A stretch of 64,000 nt of DNA from an uncultured Candidatus Melainabacteria bacterium (GCA_934692295.1 CAKUTL010000003.1:19705-83704); one strand, 5' to 3'. Positions 1 through 8,725 are shown, counted from the first letter of the stretch. Notes: a model not told the origin generated them from the sequence alone. Made by a program: numbers and translations.

Positions 1-104
1 CCTTTGTAAGTACAAAAACCAACAGCCAAGGCAACAATAACAAATGCCACAATAATAAAATCAACAATTCTTACTTTTTTTATCAGTTCTTTTAATTTTT
101 CCAT
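1..104 (-). CDS. Partial membrane protein, cut by the left edge
   Basis: Only the first 34 codons are inside the window. The ATG is at 104 and is preceded by a clear AAGGAG ribosome-binding site at 112-118. The visible peptide has a short basic N-terminus (MEKLKELIKKVR) and then a hydrophobic stretch of about 20 residues, so this is a signal anchor or inner-membrane segment. It follows the heptose kinase gene by 78 bases on the same strand and may share its transcript. Such a short anchor before a soluble domain would suit a DUF4330-type protein, but this is a guess; the family cannot be assigned from the visible part. Confidence 0.6.
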   Translation of the reverse strand, partial: MEKLKELIKKVRIVDFIIVAFVIVALAVGFCTYK

Positions 105-182
105 AAAAGTTCTCCTTCTTTAAGAAATTCTCTTTATGCCGATTTTTGAAAGATTGATTATGAACAAAAACCGAACTCTTTT

Positions 183-1187
183 TTATAATTTTTCGACAGC
201 AGCCAAAAGCTCGTCAACAGTAGTTGTTGCACAACCAAATTGTCTAACAACTAAACTTGCAGCAACATTACCGATAATTGCAGAATATACAGGGTCAATT
301 CCTGCCGCCAAAGCCAAAGAATAAACCGCAGTAACAGTATCACCTGCACCAGTAACATCAAACACTTCAGATTTATTGAAAACAGGAATCTTAGTGTAAT
401 CATCATTAGGCTTTGCAACAAACATTCCATCTGCACCACAAGTAATCAATACAGATTTCGCATTTGTTTCTTTTAACAACATTGAACCAGCACGTTTCAA
501 ATCTTCTTCTGATTCAATTTTAAACCCAACAGATTTTTCAGTATCAGGAAGGTTCGGAGTCATAGAAGAAACATTTTTATAATCTCCTAAATCTCTTTGA
601 GCATCGACAACAACAACCTTACCCAACTTATTAGCATAATCAGTTGTAAATTTGATAATCTTATCTGTTAATGAGCCAATATGATAATTTGACAAAATTA
701 CTGCATCATAATCCGGCAAAACTTTTTCTATATTTTTGATAACTTTTTCTTCTGTTTCCTCAGAAATTCTACCCTTTGACTGTCTATCAACACGAACTAT
801 TTGTTGAGTAATAGAAGTTGTAATAGAGCCAGAAATTCTTGTTTTTACGATAGTTTTACGAGATTTATCTTTAACAATTTTTGAACAATCAATATTAGCT
901 TCGTCAAAAGTATCAAACAACAACTCTGAATAATAATCATCACCAGAAACACCAATAACACCAACTTTTCCAGCATTCAAAGTTGCCACGTTATGAGCTG
1001 CGTTAGAAGCTCCGCCTAAAATTAACTTTGTTCTAGTATGTTGTAAAATCAAAACAGGTGCTTCACGAGAAATTCTTTCAGCATCACCATAAATCATTTC
1101 ATCTAGAGCCAAATCGCCCACAACAAGAACTTTTGGTTCTGTAATCTTTTTTATACAAGATACTAATTTTTCTTTATCTATATTCAT
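183..1187 (-). CDS. rfaE1: D-glycero-beta-D-manno-heptose-7-phosphate kinase (PfkB family)
   Basis: A 334-residue PfkB/ribokinase-fold sugar kinase. It has the HldE N-terminal-domain pattern: GDLALDEMIYGDAERISREAP near residues 24-44, then GGASNAAHN near 57-65, and the C-terminal anion-hole/catalytic motif DVTGAGDT near 276-283, where the second Asp is the expected base. In the family the enzyme phosphorylates heptose 7-phosphate at C1 in the cytoplasm for the ADP-heptose pathway feeding the LPS core. The adenylyltransferase half found in E. coli HldE is absent, so this is the split RfaE1/HldA form and a separate RfaE2 would be needed. Its presence fits the lpx and lptD-like genes in the window. 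Confidence 0.85.
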   Translation of the reverse strand: MNIDKEKLVSCIKKITEPKVLVVGDLALDEMIYGDAERISREAPVLILQHTRTKLILGGASNAAHNVATLNAGKVGVIGVSGDDYYSELLFDTFDEANIDCSKIVKDKSRKTIVKTRISGSITTSITQQIVRVDRQSKGRISEETEEKVIKNIEKVLPDYDAVILSNYHIGSLTDKIIKFTTDYANKLGKVVVVDAQRDLGDYKNVSSMTPNLPDTEKSVGFKIESEEDLKRAGSMLLKETNAKSVLITCGADGMFVAKPNDDYTKIPVFNKSEVFDVTGAGDTVTAVYSLALAAGIDPVYSAIIGNVAASLVVRQFGCATTTVDELLAAVEKL

Positions 1188-1255
1188 AATACCAACTCTT
1201 AAACTTTTACCTATGACAAAATTTTATCACAAACAAAGTCTAAGAATACAGAATT

Positions 1256-1287
1256 AAAAAAGCTTGATTTTAACATCAAGCTTTTTT
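1256..1287 (-). terminator. Intrinsic terminator overlapping the 3' end of the J-domain gene
   Basis: Perfect 13-bp stem (1256-1268 with 1275-1287) around a 6-nt loop, with A/T tails on both sides, so it could stop transcripts from either strand. The arm at 1275-1287 covers the stop codon of the gene at 1276-2091. Confidence 0.8.
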
Positions 1288-2091
1288 TGCCGTAGCATAT
1301 AAATTACCAATCAATTCAAAGATATCATGTGCCTCTGGATTATTTATATTTCTGTCAGGATGCCACTTTATAGCTAATTTTTTGTACAAACCTTTACTCA
1401 TATGAGTTACCTCTTCAGGTTTACAGCCAATAACTTGTGCAAGTTTATTAATTTCATCAGTTGATAAATTTTTAAAAGCTGATTCAGAAATTTTAGAATG
1501 AATTGAACTGATAAATTCGGCATTTGACATCTTCGATGCTTTGCCGGCAGTACTCAAGGCCTGTTCAAATGCTTTTTGTCCGGCACTCGGAGCATGAACA
1601 ACACTCGGAAGAGTTGATGTTACCGCTCCTGTAGCAGAAGTCGCAGTCGCAGTTGCAGCAGCAGATGCAGTAGTTGTTGCAGATTCGACTGGTTTAGAGA
1701 TTATAGCAGGAAGATTTGCTTTTGGAGCTTTTACTCCTTTGAAAACTTTTAATAAACCTTTTACGTGCTTACCCTTACAAAAAAGATAATCCGCTCCAAT
1801 CAAAATTCCCGTAACAACAGCCGCACGAACTCCGACTCTTACACCATTGGAATCTATACTTGAGCCATGATAAGATGCTTTGAAATCCGCAAATGATATA
1901 GTTGAAGAAGTTGCGGTTTCAGTTACCGGCTTGTCTTTTTCATAAATTGAAGCCGCTGTAGATTGGCTTTGTGTAGAATCTGTTGTTTGTGCTTGTGATT
2001 GAGCTTGAGTATCAGCCACTTGTGATTGAGTACCCGTTGCAGCATAAGTTTGACTTCCTTGCAATCTGGAAGAATCTAAATATTGTGTCAT
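1276..2091 (-). CDS. Lineage-specific protein with C-terminal J-domain
   Basis: 271 residues. The first 65 residues are Gln/Ser/Thr-rich and probably disordered. One hydrophobic segment lies near residues 89-105, followed by a basic stretch and an Ala/Thr-rich linker. The last 60 residues end in a J-domain-like helix pair with the diagnostic motif: KKLAIKWHPDRN, then a short helix. HPD is the DnaK-stimulating tripeptide in J proteins, so DnaK recruitment is the inferred role; the J-domain is at the C-terminus rather than the usual N-terminus. The ATG at 2091 has an AGAGGAT ribosome-binding site. A conserved promoter-like element sits 27 nt upstream at 2119-2150, shared with five other loci in the window. 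Confidence 0.75.
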   Translation of the reverse strand: MTQYLDSSRLQGSQTYAATGTQSQVADTQAQSQAQTTDSTQSQSTAASIYEKDKPVTETATSSTISFADFKASYHGSSIDSNGVRVGVRAAVVTGILIGADYLFCKGKHVKGLLKVFKGVKAPKANLPAIISKPVESATTTASAAATATATSATGAVTSTLPSVVHAPSAGQKAFEQALSTAGKASKMSNAEFISSIHSKISESAFKNLSTDEINKLAQVIGCKPEEVTHMSKGLYKKLAIKWHPDRNINNPEAHDIFELIGNLYATAKKA

Positions 2092-2118
2092 TATATCCTC
2101 TATTATTTTCCCCGTATA

Positions 2119-2150
2119 TATATAAACGATATTTGCAGTAAAAAATTGCT
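2119..2150 (-). promoter_or_regulatory. Conserved GGCAA-21-TATATA promoter-like element, copy 1
   Basis: On the minus strand: AGCAA, exactly 21 nt, TATATA. One mismatch (A for G) in the upstream box. Ends 27 nt before the J-domain gene's ATG. See copies at 15470, 20806, 41883, 58694 and 59225. Confidence 0.65.
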
Positions 2151-2243
2151 ATTTATTTTAAATAAATATTATATATCTTAACGAGAAATCAATAAATACA
2201 ACTATTTAGGCTTAAATAAGTCTGTTACATTTCTTAATAATTA

Positions 2244-3008
2244 TTATTTTTTAATATCCATCCACCATTTTTTATCTTTATACAAACTTTTCCAGTACGG
2301 GATAGAGTTATCATATGGATTCATATTTTTATGTGCAAATCTATAACACCCCATTGTAGCATAAGTATTTTGGACATATGGTCTGCATTGATTTACATAA
2401 TAATTATCATTGGAAATATAGTAAAACACATCATATCCCCATCTGTTTGGTCCTCTGCCAGGTCCATTAGTATCAACAAAAATCATCAACGAACTAGCAT
2501 TTCCTGTTGAACCTTGATAATAAGGAAGAGTCAACAATGTTCCATTCCCAAGCATCAAAAAATCACCTGAAATAGCTTGCCAATAAGAGCGATCTCTTTT
2601 ACCCGTAGTAAAAGAATTTATAGAATAGTGGAAAAAACTTTTATAGTTATTTCTAAGAGGACTTTTTAAATAGTCAATCCTAGTAGCCCCAGCAAATTGA
2701 GAAGCAAAAACCTCTGCAATTTCCTGCACTTCATCCTTAGCCCCATCATATTTTATATTAAAAAGATTATCTAAAGAATCTAACTCCAATTCATTAGACG
2801 TCATTTTTAAAGCCTGTTGAATGAGAGAATCCGTTTTCTTAAATGAATTTTCTAATTCTTTAACCTTAAAATAATGAACTAAACTTGGAATAGTTAATGC
2901 AGACACAACTCCAATAATACCAAGCGTAATCAAAACTTCAGCAAGAGTAAAACCTGATTTAAACATTTTATTCATTATACTTTTTGTTCTCTTTTGGACT
3001 ACATACAT
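2244..3008 (-). CDS. Prepilin-like protein (type II/IV pseudopilin family)
   Basis: 254 residues from the ATG at 3008. The type III prepilin signal is SG-FTLAEVLITLGIIG, with processing expected between Gly19 and Phe20 and Glu at +5, followed by the single hydrophobic helix. The C-terminal region carries DTNGPGRGPNRWGYD, a signature shared with the other prepilin-like proteins here. The protein would be cleaved by a PilD-type peptidase and retained in or assembled from the inner membrane. A TTGTTC-17-TATTAT promoter would start transcription on the ATG at 3008, making it leaderless; ATG 2975 (MNKMFKSG) is an alternative with a leader of more usual length. It is divergent from the XRE gene at 3037. 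Confidence 0.85.
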   Translation of the reverse strand: MYVVQKRTKSIMNKMFKSGFTLAEVLITLGIIGVVSALTIPSLVHYFKVKELENSFKKTDSLIQQALKMTSNELELDSLDNLFNIKYDGAKDEVQEIAEVFASQFAGATRIDYLKSPLRNNYKSFFHYSINSFTTGKRDRSYWQAISGDFLMLGNGTLLTLPYYQGSTGNASSLMIFVDTNGPGRGPNRWGYDVFYYISNDNYYVNQCRPYVQNTYATMGCYRFAHKNMNPYDNSIPYWKSLYKDKKWWMDIKK

Positions 3009-3036
3009 TAGTAAGATAATACCATAAAATTAGATT

Positions 3037-3255
3037 GTGAACAATAAGACTACAAAATTATATACTTTGGGGAGAAATATATACACCAAAAGGCGAGAAC
3101 TCAAAATGTCGCAAAACGAATTAGCTGAAAAATTAGACATTTCTCGAGAACACCTTGCAAAAATTGAAACAGCCAAAAGAACTGTTAGTCTTGATTTACT
3201 TATAAATATTGCAGAAGAATTAAAAACCAAAGTCAAAGACTTAATTGATTTTTAA
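3037..3255 (+). CDS. XRE-family HTH transcriptional regulator
   Basis: 72-residue single-domain Cro/CI-type helix-turn-helix protein with GTG start. The core is MSQNELAEKLDISREHLAKIE, followed by a helix ending KVKDLIDF. It has no ligand or oligomerisation domain, so it probably binds an operator as a dimer. The 28-base gap to the divergent prepilin gene must hold both promoters; a GATAAT -10 box at 3015-3020 is the best candidate for this gene. No Shine-Dalgarno is visible. The same arrangement (small XRE gene facing prepilin genes) recurs at 32706, which suggests it regulates the neighbouring pilin-like gene and itself. Confidence 0.85.
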   Translation: MNNKTTKLYTLGRNIYTKRRELKMSQNELAEKLDISREHLAKIETAKRTVSLDLLINIAEELKTKVKDLIDF

Positions 3256-3380
3256 TTGTTTAATAATTTACATCCCAAATATTAACTTTTGTAAACATTA
3301 AACATCAAATTTAGCAATTTTTCACTTTCAGAATACTTTATATAAATATATAAAGCTCTCTCTTCTTATTTAAACGGATA

Positions 3381-3413
3381 GGCCTTGATTACTAAAAACA
3401 AGGTCTTTTTTTT
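3381..3413 (+). terminator. Intrinsic terminator after the XRE gene
   Basis: Seven-base-pair stem GGCCTTG/CAAGGTC (one G-U pair) with an 11-nt loop, followed by eight T residues at 3406-3413. It ends the plus-strand transcript from 3037 before the convergent feoB. Confidence 0.75.
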
Positions 3414-3426
3414 GCTAAAAATTTGA

Positions 3427-5802
3427 TTAAATGAACAATCGACCAATATGATAAACTGCAAATGCTGTAATCCAAGCAATTGAACACTGAATAAGGATTA
3501 CAAGAAAAGCATAACGCTTGCCAAGTTCTCTTCTCACAGTTGCAACTGCCGCAACACAAGGAGTGTAAAGCAAACAGAATATCAAAAATACAAACGCGGT
3601 TAATTTAGAAAATAACACTGGAAGTTTTGTTACATCTCCGCCTAGCAATACAGTCAATGTACTTACGACACTTTCTTTTGCCATAAATCCAGTTATAAAA
3701 GCGGTAGATATACGCCAATCAGAAATCCCCAAAGGTTTAAAGATTGGAACAATAAAATTACCCAAAACAGCCAACAAACTTTGAGAAGAATCCGTAACCA
3801 AATTCAACTTAGTATCAAAAGTTTGTAAAAACCAAATGACAATTGCAGCCCAGAATATTATGGTGAAAGCCTTTGTCATAAAGCCTTTTGCTTTATAATA
3901 AATCAATCTATAAACATTTTTTAGCCCTGGCATTCTATAATTAGGCAACTCCATTACAAAAGGAACTGTTTCACTTTTGAAAACAAATATTTTCATAAAG
4001 AACGCAAAAATTATCCCAACAACAATTCCAGTCAAATACAAACCCAGCATAACCAAAACTTGATGAGATTTGAAAAATGCGGCAGTAAACATTGCATAAA
4101 TCGGCAATTTCGCAGAACAACTCATAAACGGAATCAAGAAAATCGTCATTTTTCTATCACGTTCTGATGGCAATGTTCTAGTTGACATAATTGCAGGTAC
4201 TGAACACCCAAAACCAATCAACATAGGAACGAAACTCCGCCCAGAAAGTCCGATTTTTCTAAGAATTTTATCCATTACAAAAGCAACTCTTGCCATATAT
4301 CCAGAATCTTCCAAAATTGAAAGGAAGAAAAATAACACAACAATTACAGGCAAAAATCCTAAAACGCTACCCACTCCAGAAAATATCCCATCAATAATCA
4401 AGGAATGAACAACAGGATTTAATCCGTAAGAAGTTAAAACACCATCCACAAATCTAGTTATATGAAGAATAACAAATTCCATAATATTAGATAAAAATGT
4501 TCCAAACGGACCAAATGTCAAATAGAAAATCAATGACATAATTAGTAAAAACGACAAAATCGCAGTATATTTTCCAGTCAAAAACTTATCCACTTTTGCA
4601 GATAATCTATAAGCCGTTGTTTCTTGTGGCTTGAAAACAAATTCATCACACAACTTTTCAATAAAAGTAAATCTCATATCCGCAATTGCAGATTCGTGAT
4701 CTAAGCCAGACTCTTTTTCCATCTGCTCTACAATACTTTTACAAGTTGAAATTTCATCATTATCAAGATTCAACTCTTTCAAAATTAAAGAATCACCGGC
4801 AGCAAGTTTTGAAGCCGCAAATCTTACAGGGATATCCGCATCTTTTGCGTGGTCTTCAACAATGTGGACAAGAGCGTGAATACATCTGTGAACAGCACCT
4901 TCTTTGCCATCTCCCTCTTCGCAAAAATCCAATCTCCCAGGATGTTCAGAGAATTTTGCAACATTTATTACGTGTTCAACAAGTTCATCTATCCCTTGAT
5001 TTTTCAAAGCAGAAATAGGAACAACAGGAACGCCCAAAGCAGATTCTAAACCATTAATATCAATAGTTCCACCACTTTGAGTAACTTCATCCATCATGTT
5101 CAAAGCAATAACCATTGGAACATCAAGTTCAATAAGCTGAGTCGTCAACAACAAATTACGTTCAATGTTTGAAGCATCAACAATGTTAATTAACCCATCT
5201 GGTTTTTCACGTAAAATAAAATCTCTTGTTACAATTTCTTCACTACTGTATGGAGATAAAGAATAAATTCCAGGTAAATCAGTTATCGTAACATCTTTAT
5301 ATCCAATAATCGTACCATCTGTCCTATCAACCGTAACCCCAGGGAAATTCCCAACGTGTTGATTAGAACCAGTCAACTGATTAAATAATGTCGTTTTTCC
5401 GCAATTTTGATTACCTGCAAGAGCAAGTTTCAATTTAGTTTTAACAGAACCCTTGTTCAACTTTCTTGTTTCATAAGTCTTTTCTTCACCTTTTTGAGAG
5501 TGTTCAAGAGTTATATTAAATTCAGAATTTTTACGAGGACAATTATGAGCATCATGAATGTCCGAAATAATAATTTTTGATGCATCAGATTTCCGCAAAG
5601 TTAATTCATATCCACGAACTCTAATTTCCAAAGGATCTCCCATTGGAGCAGTTTTCACAAGAGTAACTTCAACCCCAGGAGTCAAACCCATATCGAGAAT
5701 ATGAGAACGAAGAGCTTTGTCATCACACTCAATCGCTTCTATAATTGCATCTTTTCCTATACCTAATTTATCTAAACTTCTTACTTTATTTCCTGAATTC
5801 AT
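3427..5802 (-). CDS. feoB: FeoA-FeoB fusion, ferrous iron transporter
   Basis: 791 residues combining two normally separate proteins. Residues 1-80 are a FeoA SH3-like domain (ILDMGLTPGVEVTLVKTAPMG). After a short linker comes the FeoB G-domain: G1 GNQNCGKT at 130-137, G3 DLPG at 175-178, G4 NMMD at 235-238. The second half holds the gate/core membrane segments, including the GFGCSVPA motif with its conserved Cys and the C-terminal LYTPCVA. In the family this is a GTP-dependent inner-membrane Fe(II) importer. Fe(II) uptake fits an anaerobic habitat. Stands alone between terminators; no FeoC or Fur gene is adjacent. Confidence 0.93.
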   Translation of the reverse strand: MNSGNKVRSLDKLGIGKDAIIEAIECDDKALRSHILDMGLTPGVEVTLVKTAPMGDPLEIRVRGYELTLRKSDASKIIISDIHDAHNCPRKNSEFNITLEHSQKGEEKTYETRKLNKGSVKTKLKLALAGNQNCGKTTLFNQLTGSNQHVGNFPGVTVDRTDGTIIGYKDVTITDLPGIYSLSPYSSEEIVTRDFILREKPDGLINIVDASNIERNLLLTTQLIELDVPMVIALNMMDEVTQSGGTIDINGLESALGVPVVPISALKNQGIDELVEHVINVAKFSEHPGRLDFCEEGDGKEGAVHRCIHALVHIVEDHAKDADIPVRFAASKLAAGDSLILKELNLDNDEISTCKSIVEQMEKESGLDHESAIADMRFTFIEKLCDEFVFKPQETTAYRLSAKVDKFLTGKYTAILSFLLIMSLIFYLTFGPFGTFLSNIMEFVILHITRFVDGVLTSYGLNPVVHSLIIDGIFSGVGSVLGFLPVIVVLFFFLSILEDSGYMARVAFVMDKILRKIGLSGRSFVPMLIGFGCSVPAIMSTRTLPSERDRKMTIFLIPFMSCSAKLPIYAMFTAAFFKSHQVLVMLGLYLTGIVVGIIFAFFMKIFVFKSETVPFVMELPNYRMPGLKNVYRLIYYKAKGFMTKAFTIIFWAAIVIWFLQTFDTKLNLVTDSSQSLLAVLGNFIVPIFKPLGISDWRISTAFITGFMAKESVVSTLTVLLGGDVTKLPVLFSKLTAFVFLIFCLLYTPCVAAVATVRRELGKRYAFLVILIQCSIAWITAFAVYHIGRLFI

Positions 5803-5837
5803 TAAATCTAGCCTCGTTGCAAAATTTATTATAGTAT

Positions 5838-5887
5838 AAAAAAACAGAAAAGGAAGGCGGAAAAAGATATATCTTTTTCCGCCTTCC
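5838..5887 (-). terminator. Strong intrinsic terminator after ycf23
   Basis: A perfect 18-bp inverted repeat (5852-5869 with 5870-5887) with a GC-rich base. On the minus strand it is followed by a T-rich tail (5838-5851), ending the gene at 5913-6671. Confidence 0.9.
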
Positions 5888-5912
5888 TAAAGCCTTACTT
5901 AAATTTTAAGAA

Positions 5913-6671
5913 CTAAACTAATTCTCTAACTTTAATAGCATTTTTGTTAGCAATTTCAACAAGAGATGAAATTGTAGCAACCATAGCTAAGTCAGAAGTT
6001 AATTTGTTAACACAAGAACCGCAACCGATAGCAGAAGCACCTGCAGCAAATGCGAATGGAGCAGTTGTTGGGTTGATACCTGTAGCTGTCATAATTGGCA
6101 TTTCAACATTTCTTGCAAGTTCAATTGTGTTAGAAATTGTTAATTCAGCTCTATCCATCAATGCTCTAGCACCTGACAATTCTACTTCAGATGTATAATG
6201 ACCTTCAGTTTGAATTAAATCAATACCCATAGCTTCTAATTTTTCAGCTAATTCGATTTGGTCAGAAGTAGAGATTTCACCTGGAATAGTAACTGAGAAG
6301 AATACTTCTCTATTTCCTAACATATCTTTTGTTTCTCTAGCTAATCTCAAAACATCTTGAGCAGAGAAAGAAGTACCTTTTTTGTAAAGGACATCAAAGT
6401 TACCTAATTCAATAGCATCTGCACCAAGTTCAACTGCTCTAACAAGTTCAGATGGAACAATTGAAGAAACGAACAATGGTAAATCTGTCATTGAACGAAC
6501 TTCACGGATAATATCTTCTCTAGCACAAATATCAACAGCACTAGCGTGAGATTTTTCAGCAGAAGATACTACTTTTTTAATATTTTCAATATCAAAGTTA
6601 TCAATACCAGCGATAACTTTAACTGCTCTTTTTTCTTCTAAAGCGTGTTTAAATGAATCAATTCTTGCCAT
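5913..6671 (-). CDS. ycf23: Ycf23/DUF561 family TIM-barrel protein
   Basis: 252 residues along the whole Ycf23 pattern: KVIAGIDNFD at the start, SAVDICA, LPLFVSSI, GADAIELGNFD near 83-93, VTIPGEI, IDLIQTEG near 154-161, then IMTATGINP and the phosphate-loop-like GASAIGCGSCVN near 213-224. The fold is a (beta/alpha)8 barrel resembling nanE/thiG-type enzymes; no reaction has been established that I know of. The family is typical of cyanobacteria and red-algal plastids, so this is a useful lineage marker. Monocistronic, with a clear ribosome-binding site (AAGGAG) and a strong terminator downstream. Confidence 0.88.
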   Translation of the reverse strand: MARIDSFKHALEEKRAVKVIAGIDNFDIENIKKVVSSAEKSHASAVDICAREDIIREVRSMTDLPLFVSSIVPSELVRAVELGADAIELGNFDVLYKKGTSFSAQDVLRLARETKDMLGNREVFFSVTIPGEISTSDQIELAEKLEAMGIDLIQTEGHYTSEVELSGARALMDRAELTISNTIELARNVEMPIMTATGINPTTAPFAFAAGASAIGCGSCVNKLTSDLAMVATISSLVEIANKNAIKVRELV

Positions 6672-6825
6672 AATTTTCTCCTTAATTAAAATATGTGGAC
6701 TTATCGTCTTCTGAATTATACATTAATATTTTAATATTTTCAAGAACTAACCTTAAAAAAGCAATAAAGAGAATACTTTTTTACCCGAAAGACCAAAATA
6801 ATTTAGATAGAAAAAAGAGGTTGAT

Positions 6826-7488
6826 ATGAAAAAACAGCTAATTTTAATTTGCCTAATTACAATACTTGGAATCGGTTATACCCCAGCCCAAATAAGCTAC
6901 GAGCCAGACGAAAGGATAAATATAACCGTTTACGAAAAAATCAGCCCCGCAATTGTAGCGATTGATGCCCAAGTTCCAGATGGAGTTTCCGCAGGAACAG
7001 GGTGTATAGTAACCCCTGACGGCTTGATTTTGACAGGTTTACACGTTGTAGAAAAAGCCACACAAATTGAAGTTACAACTGCAAACGGACAAACCTTTAA
7101 AGCAAAATTTATTGCTCAAATGGCAAAGAATAAAGACTTGGCACTTATTAAAATTGACTCCAAAAAGCCTCTTAAAACCGTTTCTTTTGGAGATTCAGAA
7201 GAAGTTAAAGTTGGGCAAAAAGTGCTAAGTATCGGAAACCCGTTTGGGTTTTCAAACACTCTAACACAAGGAATAATTTCACGAATTGACTATGTTAAAA
7301 ACAGATTTCAAACAGACGCTGCAATTAATCCCGGCTGTTCCGGCGGACCACTTCTCAATTCGACCGGAGAAGTTATTGGGATTAGTCAATCAATTTACAA
7401 TCCGGACCATAACATCTCAAATATAGGAATAGGCTTCGCCATTCCGTCTAACGAAGCAATAAAATTCATTGCTACAGTTAAGAAATAG
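6826..7488 (+). CDS. Trypsin-like serine protease (S1C, DegP-like without PDZ)
   Basis: 220 residues with an N-terminal Sec signal (MKKQLILICLITILGIGYTPAQ), so envelope-located. The chymotrypsin fold carries the full triad: His73 in LTGLHVVE, Asp104 in KDLALIKI, Ser172 in NPGCSGGPL, where the usual GNSGGP Asn is Cys. The chain ends just after the protease domain (GIGFAIPSNEAI), so the PDZ domains of DegP/HtrA are missing. Expected role is protein quality control or processing outside the inner membrane. An AGAGG ribosome-binding site precedes the ATG. It stands alone. Confidence 0.85.
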   Translation: MKKQLILICLITILGIGYTPAQISYEPDERINITVYEKISPAIVAIDAQVPDGVSAGTGCIVTPDGLILTGLHVVEKATQIEVTTANGQTFKAKFIAQMAKNKDLALIKIDSKKPLKTVSFGDSEEVKVGQKVLSIGNPFGFSNTLTQGIISRIDYVKNRFQTDAAINPGCSGGPLLNSTGEVIGISQSIYNPDHNISNIGIGFAIPSNEAIKFIATVKK

Positions 7489-7494
7489 TGTATG

Positions 7495-7635
7495 AGGGAA
7501 AGAGAAATAGGGGAATAAGGAAATAAGTTCGTTAAAAAAAGGTACTGAGGCACTAAGGTCTTAGTGCCATATATCTTAATGCCTTCTGTAAGAACTTTCC
7601 CTATTTCCTTGTTCCTTTTCCTGCCCCGCAAACCC
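7495..7635. repeat. MITE-like imperfect inverted repeat
   Basis: The left arm (about 7495-7531, purine-rich with GGGGAATAAGG and AATAAGTTCG) resembles the reverse complement of the right arm (about 7590-7630). The centre is a perfect 9-bp hairpin, GGCACTAAG/CTTAGTGCC at 7549-7568. Related sequence (GGGGAATAAGTTCG, then GGCACTAAGG) recurs at 12230-12270, so this is a dispersed non-coding repeat. Confidence 0.6.
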
Positions 7636-7681
7636 TTACAGCCCAAGGATGTCAAGAGTCAAACTCCCCCAAGTGGCTAGT

Positions 7682-7707
7682 CGTATTTTTACCTACGTAA
7701 AAATACG
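7682..7707. repeat. Perfect 11-bp hairpin
   Basis: CGTATTTTTAC / GTAAAAATACG around a CTAC loop. It lies just upstream of the promoter of the candidate RNA at 7748 and may insulate it or bind a regulator. No clear T-tract follows on the plus strand. Confidence 0.6.
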
Positions 7708-7711
7708 GATG

Positions 7712-7741
7712 TTTACAAAATCTTAAATCATATGGTATATT
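7712..7741 (+). promoter_or_regulatory. Sigma-70-type promoter of the candidate RNA
   Basis: TTTACA (7712-7717), 18-nt spacer, TATATT (7736-7741); predicted start about 7748. Confidence 0.55.
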
Positions 7742-7747
7742 AGAAAC

Positions 7748-7842
7748 ATCGGTTAAGGCTCACACCCGAGAGAAATAAAAACTCTTAAAAGTCGTTGACT
7801 TTTCGATGGTAAAGCTGTTTGCTGATAGTGTGGTCGTTTTTG
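7748..7842 (+). ncRNA. Candidate structured RNA (sRNA or leader)
   Basis: About 95 nt between a promoter and a T-tract. It can fold into a closed multibranch structure: basal stem GGC-U-CACAC (7757-7765) with GTGTG-GTC (7828-7835), enclosing hairpins GAGAG/CTCTT, AAAAGTC-GTT-GACTTTT, and AGC/GCT. The basal stem is followed by GTTTTT (7836-7841), as in an intrinsic terminator. It ends 17 nt before the TTG start of the gene at 7859, so it could be a free small RNA or an attenuator of that gene. It matches no riboswitch class that I recognise; folding was done by eye only. Confidence 0.5.
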
Positions 7843-7858
7843 CATCCTAAAATTTGGT

Positions 7859-8725
7859 TTGGCAAAAATATTTTTTACACGTTTTGTAAAAAGTATGCTC
7901 ATCTCAAATTTTAGTAACTCGCAAAATCTATCGTTCCAAGCTAATTTGAATTCAAAAAAATTGAATTTTAAAAATGCAGACTTCTGGGTTAATATCAGAG
8001 GTTATAGCAAAAACAGAATTTGGGCACACAGTGTCAAAAACACTGCCGATACTGCAGTTAGCTTAATACGAAAAGATACATCTTGTGAAAACATCTTGCG
8101 TTTTATTACCGCAGGAATTACAAAAGCGAATAAGTTCACTTTAGACTTGACTAAACGGGAACACACCGGAATTTTGCGTGCCAGTCGTGAAGGCTGGAGA
8201 AGTGGTTCCGATTGGGACAAATATGATATGCTTGCAACTGATTATTCCATAAAAAAATCCGCTTATAAGTCTTATGAATTAAGATTGGATAAATGTATAG
8301 ATAAGCCCGTAGGCAATCCTTATCCATATATAAGTCTTACAAGACCAGTCTGTGGCTCTGGCACGAATTTTCTCCGCCATGGAGATAAAAATGGTGTAAA
8401 TGCCGCTCTTAATAAAGTTGACGAATTGTATAAAAATCATATCGCCAAATATACTAAAATCGATGTTCAACCAGAACACTTAAAAGATATAAATGAAAAT
8501 ATTGCTGAAATTCGTTGGATTTTAGCTCATTCAACTCCTTGGGAGCGTGGAAGTGATTCGATTGCAAATGTCTTTATTCGTGCAATTTATAAAGCCCTTG
8601 GGATAAAAACATACCCATTAGCAAAAGGTGTTTCACTCGATTTAGAGGCTTATTGCACTGAGTTAGACAGGTATAAGAAAAAATTCCCTACCTATTTTGA
8701 AAAACCACCGGAAGTTATTTTATAA
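7859..8725 (+). CDS. Hypothetical protein, lineage-specific
   Basis: An open frame of 288 codons from TTG 7859. ATG 7895 (MLISNFSNSQNLSFQANL) is an alternative start, and neither has a convincing Shine-Dalgarno. The product is soluble and basic with no signal peptide or membrane segment. The phrase SFQAN near the N-terminus is, from memory, common at the start of hypothetical proteins of this lineage. Charged helices alternate with Tyr-rich loops; I see no catalytic motif. The gene follows the candidate RNA and overlaps the convergent pdxA by 6 bases. Function unknown. Confidence 0.65.
   Translation: MAKIFFTRFVKSMLISNFSNSQNLSFQANLNSKKLNFKNADFWVNIRGYSKNRIWAHSVKNTADTAVSLIRKDTSCENILRFITAGITKANKFTLDLTKREHTGILRASREGWRSGSDWDKYDMLATDYSIKKSAYKSYELRLDKCIDKPVGNPYPYISLTRPVCGSGTNFLRHGDKNGVNAALNKVDELYKNHIAKYTKIDVQPEHLKDINENIAEIRWILAHSTPWERGSDSIANVFIRAIYKALGIKTYPLAKGVSLDLEAYCTELDRYKKKFPTYFEKPPEVIL

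Noticed and set aside
4686..5049. Two plus-strand open frames inside feoB
   Set aside because: They lie wholly within the FeoB coding sequence in antisense and show no family pattern or ribosome-binding site.
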